From: Dirofilaria immitis | Lineage: Eukaryota; Nematoda; Chromadorea; Rhabditida; Onchocercidae | Assembly: GCA_024305405.1 (NCBI GenBank) | Contig: JAKNDB010000087.1 | Location: 2,792,501 to 2,856,500, forward strand | Direction of reading: 5' to 3' | Length of the DNA stretch: 64,000 nucleotides | In this document: piece after piece, positions 1-12,900 of the stretch | Position numbering within the stretch: the first letter of the stretch is position 1 | How the letters are laid out: each line of letters begins with the position of its first letter | Made by a program: the position numbers and the translations under genes | Notes under the pieces: model-generated | What the model was told of the DNA's origin: nothing | Databases searched by the model: none | What the model saw: the letters and a program-made list of their open reading frames with translations, nothing else

Positions 1-1569
1 TCAGCAATAATGTCGAAAATAAGAATGGTTCAATAATTTATTCGGCTAGTTTTCTTGTTTGTGGTTTCAATAGTTCATGAATTAATTAATATAACAGTAA
101 TAGCACAGATGATAGTGATAACTGATCGATTTAACCGACAGTAATAATAACAATAATAATGATAATAAAAGGATGTTGTAGGAAATAATTTTGATAACAG
201 TGATTTATCTTTGAGAGTGATTTAAAAAAAAAAGAAAAAAACAGCGAAATTATGATATTTACCGTGCTGCTGTAACACTCGTTATAGATACGATTAGCAA
301 AATTTTAGCAGGAGATTATTTCAATCGAATGTTACGACAGCCACCCATTTACTATACCTATATGCACACCTATACAATTTCAACACAATCAATCATTCAC
401 TACCTATCTAAGTAATAACATGATTTATGCTCTAAATCAATATTTCATGTTATTCCATTGATATATTTATTTATACTGGAGTAAAATAGAACTTTTGAAA
501 AAGTTTAAATTTGTTTGGTATTCCTGATATGATATAGGAAATATACAACATTTTCTTATAATAATATTTAGAAAGAAATCAAAACTGTAATTTTGAATAT
601 AAAAAGATATAAAGTTTATGTTATTTAGTTCATATTTGAAGTTAGCTTTTTGAAAAGCTGTGAAGTAATTATGATTTTAACAAAAAGTAACATCGAAAAC
701 AATCGAATCACTTAATGTAATTGAATGTAAAAGTTAGTGCAACAAACATTTCATATGCTTCAGAAATCTAAATGAATATATTTATTTTGATTATTAGTGA
801 AATTATCCGAGTGGATATATCCTACGTAAAAATATGTACTATAGATGAAAAGATTATCATACAGTTATGATTAATAAATCACTACTGTCAAAGGTGATTA
901 ATTGATTTTTGTAAATTTCAATGATTCCAAGAATCATTGAAAAATGATATATTTGCAAAAATTATTGAAAATACTATTCAATTATTCACTATTCTTCTAT
1001 ATTTTTATTATTTTAAAAGTATAGCATGCAAATATGACAATTATATGTTTATATTATATGTATAACAATTTTACTTTGTTTATTATTATCATTATTATTA
1101 TTACTATTACTATTATTGTTGTTACTGTTGTTGTTCCTTTTAAACTTTTCTTATCAGCGATTTCATTTATCACTTGTTGATGAGCTTTGTGTAGCATTAA
1201 GTTTGACTGACGATAACTTAAATTATTTTTCATAGTTTATAGAAGAATGAGAATCATTTTCTATCTATCGTATAAATATATTCGTTTAAAAGAAAATTTG
1301 TTAAATAATAGTTTAAATAACAGATAGGAATGTGGGATGAGATTAAATTTTAAAAGTTTTATTTCTATTTTGGCTATTCATTCCTTCATGTTTTTTCTGT
1401 TGCTACTTCTTTAATTCATAATTAACTCTTTTTTTTATTCCATTGAGTTTATTGTATTAAAGAAAGCATTTTTCATATTACTTTTAAAATATTCATTATG
1501 CAATGAAATGAAATATAATATTAGAATTGATTCCATCAATGAGTAAACTTAATTTTAGTTTTATTTCGA
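1..1569. other. 3' flank of the SLC26-like gene, no gene seen
   Basis: Very AT-rich sequence beyond the stop codon of the minus-strand transporter. It holds ATT/GTT-type trinucleotide runs at about 1081-1135 and 120-175. TTTATT hexamers near 1358 and 1433 would read as AATAAA on the minus strand and are candidate poly(A) signals for the transporter mRNA, but the hexamer is common in such AT-rich DNA. No exon-like conserved reading frame was seen on either strand. Confidence 0.5.
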
Positions 1570-1750
1570 TCAAAACAAGAAACAAACCATAATTTTGCTT
1601 GGAATGGCTTCAGCACTACCACCAAATCGAATATCCTGTTGTTGTTCATATTGCGCCTGCGCAACAGCATCTTGTAATGATACAAACATATAACTTTTTG
1701 GTACATGCTCATAAAAATGTGAATTTTCAAACATTTGTCGTACCGCTACT

Positions 1751-1796
<46 letters not shown>

Positions 1797-4700
1797 CATG
1801 CATATTATTTATAATTGAATATATTTAAACTATCATTTTTGGATATCAGATAATCTATTTCTCAATATTATCATTTTTTTGAAAATAATTTCCTAGCATT
1901 TAAGAGATAAACTCATTTTAAAATAGCAATTCATATTCAATTTATTTAACAACCGATACAATTTCTTCTCATTATTTTACTATAATTTTTGATTATTTTC
2001 AGCATAATTATATTTATTACAGACTTTCACTTGCTTGGAAACTGTATTTACCGTAAAAATGAAAACCTTTACAACAAGCGAAAAATACAGTAATATTAAT
2101 GGCTTTATATTCAGCATGTACTCGTGCCAGCGCATCAACACCCATTAGATCGATATATGGAAATGATGAGCAATCAACGATGATATGTGTCAATTGAATT
2201 AAATCTTCTACTTCCTCATTTATTTCAACATTTCTTTTTGATGGATGGATGGAATGTCGCTGAACTGTAAGCTCTACAACGAATTTATTTAAAAAGAATG
2301 TTGCAGGAAATTTTAGCATTTTGGAAAAAAAATTGAACTAAAATACCCAACTGCTAATTTTGATTAATAAGTTTAATTTTAAAATCGGAGAATAAAAATT
2401 ATTCCTTCAAGTAAATAAATAAGTTAATGAATGAGGATGCTAATTGCAAAAGTCTGCAAATGAAAAAATCAAAGTTGAAAATGTCGCTAAACAAAATAAG
2501 GTAGAATCTGCAGAAGTTTTCTCCAATAAACTTACGAATCTCTTCATCTCGATTTATAATTTCATCCCTTTTATTGATATCATCATCTGCTATTTTTTCT
2601 TTTCATCAATTGTTTGTTTAAGCTTAGCTACAATACCTAATGGATCGAGGCCTGTTGCACTAAAAAAATTAATAAAATAAAATGAAAATAACTCGTCAAA
2701 AATTGAGAAAGATTTTTAAAATTTTTTTATTTGACATTAAACTCAAAATAATAAATTAAAAATAAATAATAAGGTAAATTATCAAGCTAATAAACAAATA
2801 AGGAAATAACAGATGATTGAAACTTCGGAATACAACTGCAAGATTAAAATGATTTATAATTTTTTATTTTTCATTCTTCTCCATCAAAGTTTATTTCAAT
2901 AGAAAGCTCGAGATTTTTTGTTGAATTTAAATAAACAATGTAAAAGAAAATTAAACCTATGCATGCTTGATAAGAATAATTCAGCATTTGCAAAATACAG
3001 TGGCGCATCGAATCGGAATACCTTAATACCGGATATTTCCATAGCTGCGCGATAATGACCGATACCTTTAAAATCCGATGTCCCCGGAATACGTCCCATA
3101 CACGTACTTTCTGCCCTGAATTATTGATTCATATTTAAAATTTTGAGGTAAAAATTTTAAGAAATTTAATTTTTCCTTAAAACTAACAAAAGAAGAAGAA
3201 AAAGAATTTATTAAAGCTCGGATGTAAAAATAATAACGTATGGCTTAACATAATCTAAAAAGAGTTAATATCATTTCGGAAAGTTAAATATCTATTTATT
3301 ATGTATAATCAGATATCTGCTACAATTAATTTAGATAGCACATTATGACTTTTGATTATGATGAAGTGAATATTGAAATTTAGAGCCCAAAATGATGCAT
3401 CATTCTAATCATTCTAGATTTTTAAAGTTTCTTAATGAATAAAAGAGATTCATTTTGGTTGAAGAATGATAACACTTTTTAGAAACTTTCACAATGCATA
3501 ATAACTTAATGAATTTTACGAAATTTAATTTAAAATAGATAAAGTGGATAATTTTTTTTTTTATTTTATTAATATATTTATTTTTTTCAATATGTAAATA
3601 CCATTGTGATCGTAATACGACAGTGAGAAGAGCGAAAACAACGCCAATTGCAAGTCCAATATTAATATTTATTAAAACAACCGCTGTAAATGTTACCAAA
3701 AAGATGAACTGAAAAATTAGACATTTGAAGAAACAATAAATATAAATTAAATTCCAATATTACATTTCCAATAATGTCTTCTGTTTTTTCTTTTTCATAT
3801 CCAAATTGTCCTAATCATCTTAGTTACAGTAGTGAAAATACTGAAAGTTTTATGAAATTAAATGACTGATGGAGTGAAATTCCAACAAAATTTAGATAAA
3901 ATAGAGTTTAAGAATAAAATAAAATTTAGGAAACAACATGTAAAACTAACAAAATCAACGGTTGATTCTCGGAAAAGTACTCGAGACCAACATATTTTCA
4001 GATATAATTCCTTCATAGCAACCACAACAATACATGATAATACCGTCTAAAAATATTTATTTTCTTATTCAGTTGTTCTAATTTTCAGCACAATAATATC
4101 GCCATATAATTTACATTAACTTTTTACAGGTACAAAAACCTTATTAAAAATCTTGCCATGATCGTTTAATATTTTTCTTTTTAAAGATTCATAGCCATGT
4201 ATTCTAAAACTTAAACTGTAAAATTTCATTTTATTGATTTTTCATTTATCATTTTGTATTTATACATCTTTTTTTGAATGATATCAGAAATTGTTACATT
4301 ATACCTTAGGTAAATATTTAAACAAAGGTGCAGCTCGAATGCAATAATTAATAGTATTATTACTACTACCAATGTTGTTAACTGAAAATAATAATAAATT
4401 TGATCCTAAAGTAGCAGAGATAATTGCAGCTATTTGTAAAAGATAAATGTTTAAACTTTCCAATATTCAAATTATGGATAGAAACTTATTTGTTTAAATG
4501 ATTGTATGTTATTAAGATAAAGTATGCTCTATTGTATGTTATTATAAAATATAACTTTTCAAGAATTACCACCTAATTTATTTTTCTGAAAATATTCTCA
4601 CCTGCGACTTTGATCCCAATCTTGCACTTATTACAGTCCTACTTAAGGATGAACCACCAGCAAAACAACCGAAAAATGATGCAACGATATGCATAGCACC

Positions 4701-7700
4701 TAATGCTAACCATTCCTTGAAAAAGTTGTCGAAAAATTGAAGTTTTATAAATTGAAAAGAAAAATTATATAGAAAATAAAAAAATTGATGGAAGCTCGAG
4801 AAAGTATTTGTAACAATAGTTAGTGATTAATAATGCCGAAATAATTTAGCGAAGAATTATTAATCATAAAATCTTAATTGCTGATATTTTAAAAGTTACG
4901 ACGATAAATGATGAAGCATTTTTGCTTATTATAATTAAAATTGAATTGGATAAATCGAAAAATAATTTAGCCCGATAAATAAATGTCATTTCAAAATAAA
5001 AGCAATACCTGATTAACGTTAATTTGATAGTTATACTCTTTGGCGATTAATTTTGCGAGTGCAATGTGTATGACAAATGATACTACCGCAATTGAGAAAG
5101 CGGAAAAAATGATCTGTCCAGTTTTGCCGAAATCCGGAAGGAATGGTGCACGCATTCCGGCATCAATATCACCAACAATATGCAAATGTAAATCGAGTGG
5201 TGTTTCGGTTGCAAGATAGCATAAAAAGACGGAAATTATCACCTGCGAAAGAAAAATTAGTTTACAGGAAAAATTTATTAAGTCTAAAATTTTGAAATAA
5301 TTTCAATTTGCTAACTTTCATTAAAAGAAGAATTAAGAAATTTCTATTACATATGAAGTAATTTGATTTTTGAACCATTTATCTATCCTTTTTAATCTCA
5401 TAATTATTCGTTGAATTATTATTATTTCAATTAAAAATTTTCCTTTCTTTTTCATTATCTTCGGTGATGAAATTAATTGTCTTAGATGAAATAATCCACG
5501 ACTTCTCAACACATCGCTGCAGCTACAGGTTATTGAATATGACCAACTGATTTTTGAACTGTTATTTAATCTCATTGCTTTTAAATCATCCGATACTCAG
5601 TTTACGGACATGTTAGCTAAATAATAAAATGCGTAATACTGATCTTTAGAAACAATAATAGTGGTTTACCAGAAAGAATTCTATCGGAAATTTAGTTTTC
5701 GTCCAAGGTTTCATAACCGGATCAATGATTAATTTTGATATTAGCAAGCAGAGAATACAAATAGCAGTACAAAGAAATGTATGAATTTGAAGTGTACGAA
5801 TATTCCGCAGAAAACAAACCGTAAACTGAAGCAAAGAATGATATAATGTTATATTTTTATATCTATTATAAGGAAAATATAGTTTAGAAAGGTTTTTCAG
5901 ACTTTCCTGAAACAATGAGTTTAAGATTAGAAGAGTTATATAAAAAGAACATTTTACAGTTAACTTAATTAACCTTAATAAATTGTCACCCTATAAGCTT
6001 AAAGCTATGAATTTGGGTTTATATTTTATGATATTCTCGAAATGAATGCTTGAAAAATAGTACAGTGATGGAGCAAGACGTATAATTGAATTAATTTTTA
6101 AATAAAATAATAAATGAATTCATATCCCGGTTGAATGTCATATGGAACTTATGAAACATAGTTTTGGAATCAAAAATGCAAACTTAATGAAAAGAATTGA
6201 AACTGAAAAACTTACTCGAACGATTCCGAACATTTCGGATGTATGCGGTAGATTCTTGACACCAGTCATTGTTTGAAGTTGACTAACAAAGACATGCACC
6301 GCCGCACCAGCTGTCAACCCTTCAACTAATTGATCGGATAACCAGACAGCTAATAAACCAGCATGTAAAAATCCAAGGATAACCTTAAAAATATTATAAT
6401 ATTTTTTAAACTAGAAGACAATAAATCAAAAATTTCAATTAGTTTTTTCCAAATAATTATTAAAATATATGAGAAATAAGGGATAGTTTAAAAGGCCTGT
6501 ATGATACCGATGACCTGTATGATACCGACGAAAAATGCAATTAACGATGATAATTGAATGGCTTTTTCGACATCAGGTTTTTCTTTGATTTCAGAGCAAC
6601 AAAGCCGTTCCGTTTCATTGTATATTAGCTTTGGTTCATTTATTGATTGCTCAATTATCGATCCAACCATCATGGCAACAATTGCAAATGCACCTAGAAA
6701 ATTTGTTCCATTTTTTGCTTCTCTATTGAAGTATTGAAAATTAGATGAATGGAAAGCGGACAAAATAATTTCTCAAAAATTTTATCTTTCAGCAATGAAA
6801 ATGATTCTCGAAAAAATGAAAATGTTGAAATTGGATTATAACCGGTAGATGCATGTCGTGAAGTTCCGAGAAAAACATAGGTCAATGGCCCTACGATACC
6901 CGTATAAATACCATATATTGGTGGTATACCAACCATTAAACCATACGCAAGGCCTAAAAATAATTACCTTCATCTGAAAATCACTGTTGCTTACCTCTGT
7001 ATTTTAAAATAGCGGCATAAGTAAATAAAAAATGAATAAATAATTTAATTAAAATTGATACAAATGAACCTTGTGGGATGTAAATAATAGATATCATAAT
7101 GCCGTTAATAACATCTCTTAATAAGTCTTCATGCCAATTATATGTTGGAAGCCAACCTATGATTGGTAACCGATTCTGAATTTCTTTTATTCATTCATAC
7201 GTCAGTAATTACAAAAATACGTAAATTGAACGTAAGATATAGTTTACCTTTAAAAAATTCATCCATTCTAGACTTTTCCATGTTTTGATAATCTTTATCT
7301 GATAAAATAATTTTCTTCCTAATGATAAATTAGTCTGCAAATTTAAGCTTTAAGTTGATTGATAGGTGGAGAAGAAGAAAGAACAATAGTTTTTTGCATT
7401 AAATTAAATTTTTACATTTTGAAATCAAAGAATGTTTGTCATTTGTTGAATGTTTTATTAAATCTTTCATGCTTATTCAACTAATCATATTATCAATATG
7501 ATTAGTTGACTTATTTCAACCTAAAATATTTTATACAACTTGAAGAATAATATTGAGAAAATTCAAATCATTCAGCTTTTTTGTTTTTTTACCCGTCGAT
7601 AGCCATGTTTTTATCAAATTGTTCCTGATTTATTGCTGGTTTACGTTGAGTTTTTAAAGTTAATTGAGTTTCCATTTTTGGCATCCTAAAAATGTATTTG

Positions 7701-8935
7701 AAGGCAAATAAAAGTTTCATTATAAAAATAATTGTCGGATAGAATGAATGATATTTAAATGTAAAATCTTAAATAGAATTATTAAAATTTTGAAAATTAA
7801 GATACTTTTCTTGATAGTAAAACTTTCAAAATTTTTTTAAAAATTGTCCGAATATCTCAAACTATAGTTAGGCCATTAAGATTAATCAGGAAGTCTTGAT
7901 AATTTCTAAGAAAAAAATGCATTGCTATATTATTGAATTGTAATATTACTAAATTATCACATTATTGGGTTAGTAAATTATTATATTCCGAGTTACTGAA
8001 TTACTTCATAATTGGATTATTACATTATTACTAAATTATTATTATTATCGAGTTAATGATATATTACTGAATTACTGATTACATTACTTCATGCTAATTA
8101 CTATGCAGTAGTGCATTAGGATAATACTAAGTAAAGTAACTTCATACGCCGTTTTCATCTCTTGTTCTCGAACGATTTCCGCCTGTGGTTGTGATTGTGG
8201 CGGTGTGATGTCTTCTTTTATTAATTCATTTCGATTTATCTCATATTTTGTCCTTTTATATTTCAAATTTGATGCATCAGAAGAATACATTGCTATAAAC
8301 AATGAATTAGTTGCTAATTTCAATTCAATTTCTTAAATGAATCTCTTCGCGAAGTTTTAGAAAAATACAATACAATAATGAATAAAAGATTTCAAATTAA
8401 AGTCTGGAAGATACTGTACTATAAGTGCAATATTAGAAATTATTGAACGGTCTGGCACAAGATCTGGCATATGATATTACATTAAACCCATGACTTCAGT
8501 TTAATAAAAGGAAACGGAAACTAACTGCTTCAAATATCAGATCAAAGTTTTGATTTTAAAGGTATTTCAAAACGTATTTCAAAACCAAGATCAGTATCGT
8601 CCATTAAAATGTGCAACTTTTTTAGGCTTCGAAATATATATTAAAAACGGATGTTTATGACATTAGAGGAATCAGAAAGCAAAATTTTGCAAGTTTATGA
8701 TAGTTATTCTATTAACTTTTTGTCAAAATGGACATAAAATTGAAAGATTTGCAAAGTTCTGTTGATTTGTAACTGTCGTACTTGAATCTGTAAACGATGA
8801 TTCAGAAGAAAGTTTTTCGATTTCGCAGCTATCGCTTCCATTAATGGCAAATGATTTCCAACTTTTTTTTTTCTTTCCTATTCTGGCATTTATTCCAAAC
8901 ATTTCTCGATTAATCAGCTTCTTTTGATCGACCAT
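1570..8935 (-). CDS. SLC26/SulP-family anion transporter with STAS domain
   Basis: Multi-pass membrane anion exchanger or sulfate transporter (nematode 'sulp' class). Minus-strand exons with matching splice sites: 7685-7593, 7334-7248, 7175-7070, 6953-6843, 6693-6515, 6383-6216, 5825-5670, 5242-5009, 4715-4602, 4381-4305, 4046-3951, 3708-3602, 3115-2957, 2659-2536, 2273-2067 and 1748-1570. Hallmarks in order are RLPIIGWLPTYNW, VGIPPIYGIYT, GTSRHASTG (SulP signature region), the hydrophobic core with GGSSLSRT, then a STAS domain from about 3115 to the end, including IIVDCSS and YIDLMGVDAL. Length is about 730 residues from the ATG at 7684, normal for the family. Upstream exons at about 8935-8783 and 8292-8150 splice to each other in frame (cytoplasmic N-terminus), but their junction to 7685 is out of phase, so the true start is uncertain. 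Frame breaks at 2593-2598, in 4305-4381 and between 7593 and 7334 are reported as findings. Substrate cannot be told from sequence. Confidence 0.9.
1754..1791. repeat. (TA)n microsatellite, about 19 units
   Basis: Uninterrupted TA dinucleotide run. On the minus strand it ends within a few bases of the TTTTAG acceptor of the last transporter exon (exon start 1748), so it occupies the place of the pyrimidine tract of that intron. Confidence 0.95.
6496..6528. repeat. 15-bp direct repeat duplicating a splice donor
   Basis: The 15-mer cctgtatgataccga occurs at 6496-6510 and again at 6514-6528, 18 bp apart. On the minus strand each copy ends in CAG: the 6514 copy is followed by GT and the 6496 copy by GC. 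The GT site (exon end 6515) gives the family-like junction FFVGIIQ to VILGFLHAG. The other would add six in-frame residues. Confidence 0.9.
7917..8100. repeat. Degenerate AT-rich minisatellite in an intron
   Basis: Imperfect repetition of a motif around ATTACTAAATTATTACATTA with insertions such as TTGGGTTAG and CGAGTTA. It lies between two 5' exons of the transporter gene. Copies are too diverged to set a unit length by eye. Confidence 0.6.
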
Positions 8936-9072
8936 CTTTCACCTTTACTGCTTATGGAAAATATTTCTGGAAGTAGTTCTTGATCATCTTATAACACTAC
9001 GTTTCATGCAAATTATTGGTTTCGCTCATAATTTACAAATTGAATTTTCGGGAAGGGATGTAATATTTAATT

Positions 9073-9332
9073 TCATTCCTTTGCGCATATATCTGATTCA
9101 TCATCAATCGAAACTGCAAAAATTGAGAATGAAATTAGACAGATGGAATCTGAATAACTAAGCAAGCTATTTAATTTCAATTTGCATATTTTGTTACCCT
9201 TAATTGTTAGCAGTTTTGAATTGTTGAAACTAATTTTAAATATTTTTGAATTCTCTTTTCTTTTAAATGATATATCTAATTCTTGCAACAAGTCTGACAA
9301 TTTGTAAGCGACCATTCTTCCTTCCATCTTTT
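9073..9332 (-). CDS. Putative small two-exon reading frame, unrecognised
   Basis: Minus-strand open frame beginning MEGRMVAYKLSDLLQELD after a CAAAAG acceptor-like site. A donor (AAGG followed by GTAACA near 9200) and a good TTTTGCAG acceptor near 9113 join in phase to a short terminal exon ending DDESDICAKE and a stop at 9073. The unspliced frame is also open for 157 codons, long for this AT content. I recognise no family. It could be chance, an alternative 5' part of the neighbouring transporter (which it cannot join in frame because of the stop), or a small independent gene. Confidence 0.2.
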
Positions 9333-9981
9333 GGTTGTCATGAAACTTGAATGATTTCAAACTCCATATTTTTAGGCAAATTTTATACCAGCATAAATTT
9401 AGGCATAGAAAATTTATCTTTTTCAAATGTTTATAAACTTTGAATTCGTTTCTTGGGACAAGAAATAAATAAATTTGATTGATATCATAGTAATTATCAT
9501 CAAGTATTCTGAAATTTTCAGCAAAATAGATTTTCTCTTTTCTCAAAAGGATATAAAATTACTGTACTGAAATCTAAAATTTATTCTTAATATCTATCTT
9601 TCCTCTCCTCTTCCTTCTCTTTTAATTAGCGATAAATAATTAAGGGAATTTAAAAATTCTCTATTAGAATACGACTGAGCATAAAAGTTCAAAGTTCTGA
9701 AATTGAAATTTCAGATGAAGGAACATCTGAAATCATTTATTTTGCCACAAAATTTTATGATTATTTTTAAAATTACAGTATTCTTTCCAATTTGATTACT
9801 GGCTCTCATCAGGTTTACGATTCTTAATTCTTCAATTCGTTATGTACACTTCAACAATAGTTACAACTTATATGTGTTGTGTGAAAATTTTCTAAAAAGC
9901 TTAATCAAAATTTTAGTTTAAATGTTTTCATTAAAAGAAAAAAGATTTGAAGTTACCAAAAGTAATTAAAAATGAAATAGA

Positions 9982-12900
9982 TCACCGAAAAATTAATAAA
10001 GTACAGAATAAAACAATTAGTAGGAATTGTGATGTTCCAGCAATTCGACCACCATCTCTATCATCATTATCACCATGCATTATCATATTTGGTTGAACTG
10101 TTATATCTTCGAATATGGAGTTGTTATCTATGGGTAGTATCGTTGGCTTCGAATTCTGAAACGGAAAAAAATTATGCTCGTTTCTCGGATATTTCAAAAA
10201 GTTCTGGAAGATATTCAGTGGACGTGTTTAAAATAATGGTTAATAATGTATATGAGTTTCAACAATTAATTTCCTATGAAAAGTATTAATGAATGAAAAT
10301 GTAAAGCCTTAAAAATATTAACACATTGAAATTGAAGCAAAAAAGATTTTGAATAAATTTAAAACAAATTTAAACAGTAATTTATCTTAAAATAAAATAA
10401 AATTTTTAAATCTAAAGAAAAAACTTATATACAAAGAAAAAGATTAAATAGAAAATTTAAGGAACAAACTATTCACCGTCATGCAAGATTTCAATATGAC
10501 ATCTTTAAATGCTGACAAAGCTTGTCATCCTTATCAGTACAGGTGCAGTCGATAAATGCTGAACCTTGCTGAGTTTTTAAAGTGTCATTTAAAAGTTCAC
10601 GACATCTTGGACTGCAATCATCATGAATTGTCTCACGTTCGCATTCCGATGTAAACATCCCAAATCGCGAACTGCACTGCAATAATTGCAAACTTGCAGA
10701 AAGAAAAAAATTGAAAAAAGGATTTCATTTTATCTAAATATATAATGGATTATTTTGCATTGTAATTAAGCTCTTAATAAATCCATTTAACCTTTTATTA
10801 ATTTTAAGTAAATTATTCTAATTTAAAATTTTCATCTTTATCTACAACTTTATTTACATTTTTATTTACATCTTTATTTCATCTTTATTTACAATTTTCA
10901 TCTTTATTTACAAGTTTTTGAACAGAAGTATCATTATATCTTCCGAGATATTCAAAATTAATTAAATGAATTTATCGGTTATATAAACTTGTTATATAGG
11001 AGTTAATGTTTATAAATTAATATTTATAATTCAATATTTATCACCATAGAATAAGATAAAACTTAAGTTAATTTTGAACTATCGTTTCACGAGCCTTTTT
11101 TAGAATATAAACAATATTCTTATATTATTTTGATTTTTTTGGCATGATTTGAAAATGAAACTATCATATCGAGAGTTTTTTCTCCTAAATTCAACAATGC
11201 AAAAGCATTTGGTAAAGATATTTACATTAATGGACAGCATATGCTTGAATTTATTGAATTAAATTTATTTGTAGCAACATCTATTGGAATTTGTTGAAGT
11301 GCAAAAAACAATTAACACTAAGAAAATAAATTTCATTTAAAAAACGCTAATTTTCATTGTCAATGTTAAAATAAATTCAAATATAAAAGATAATTAAAAT
11401 TTTATCAAATCAATAAAAAACAACAGAACTAATTTCTTTAATGGATCAATCAATTATTTCTCGAAAAAATACCTCACTTGTTGTACATATAGAATGTATT
11501 TTTATTAACATGGAATATATATGAAAATAAAAAAATGCGCAATTAATTTTTATCTCGACAGAATATTCCAAATCATTCTCGAATATTTTATCTTTTTATT
11601 CATATAAAGATGAAATTTTTTTCTGGCCATCTATCACATAACAATTTTTATTGTTTTTTCCAAAAGTTCATGGAATCATTTTACGGTCAAAGAGAAACTG
11701 AAAATCCATGATCTCATAGAATAAAGTAATCTTATATTACTTCGAACTACAAAACCAACAAATTTGCATAATTAACTACCACTTAATTATTTATCACTTA
11801 ATGAGATAAAAAATTATTATATCTTGAAATGAAAGCAAAAGAAACTTTTATTAGAAAATAAAAGTTTCTTTTTCTAAAATGATATAAGTTTTGATAAACT
11901 TATACCTGTTCTTTTGGCCGAGATTAGACTAGATCCTTTTTGATTAGGGAACAGTTGGTTAAACTTCATAAGCCAAATAATCTTATTGAAACATTTGAAA
12001 ATTGTCTCCTAATTTATTATCATCTATTTAAATGCTACCATTATCTGTTTATCTTTCACAGCAATTAGCTGAATAATATTTTTTTTATAAGAAATTTGCT
12101 AAAATCTCAAATTAAATTTATAACAAGAATTACTGATAAAAAATTAATCGAATAAAATTTACCATTAGATCAGCCTCGCAGGCTAATTTAGCTAGATTAC
12201 AATAAACTGGCAATTTGTGGGGAATTAAATTACACAATTCCAATTCGTATCTACTGGGAATGCACGAAATATCAGTTCGTAGAAGTGATCGTCCCAAACG
12301 ATTTTGGTATAAATTTAGTACTGCGTTTCGACATTGCGGTTGACAAGTATTTGTTACACTGAAAAATAATTAATTAGTAATATATCATTTTTTTTTTTTG
12401 TAATTATTTCCTCATTAGTTCCATCTCTGGAAATAATTGGTCACTTGGTCACTATTATGTAAATGCATGCAATTCCTTTTTCCCTTAACTTGCACATTTG
12501 TCTATTTGTGAAATATTTTATTGAATTTTAACAAACTTTATGCATTGATTTGCTAATTTCTATTATAAAATTATATTTGCTTATATTTTTGCTTTCGAAG
12601 TTTAAATATTCAAATAATATAAAAGATAGCAAAAAAAAAGGAAATAAAATAAAACGAAAAAAATTTTATAGAAAATTTATTAAATTTTAAATCTAAAAGA
12701 AAATTCTATTTAGTTATTTAATGTTCATTTTATTATAAATTTCTCAACGTCTAATTGAATGGAATAAATTAAGCATATCGTTTTAATTGTACCATGTAAT
12801 TGACGTAAATTAAGTAATTTTTTTTGATTCAGAGGAAAATTTGATAACATTTACAAATCGTTTATGTTTTTATCAAATACAATTTATTACACCAAAAGAA

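Noticed and set aside
1599..1814. Plus-strand frame of 71 codons ending in a tyrosine-isoleucine run
   Set aside because: It is the reverse side of the last transporter exon plus the TA microsatellite.
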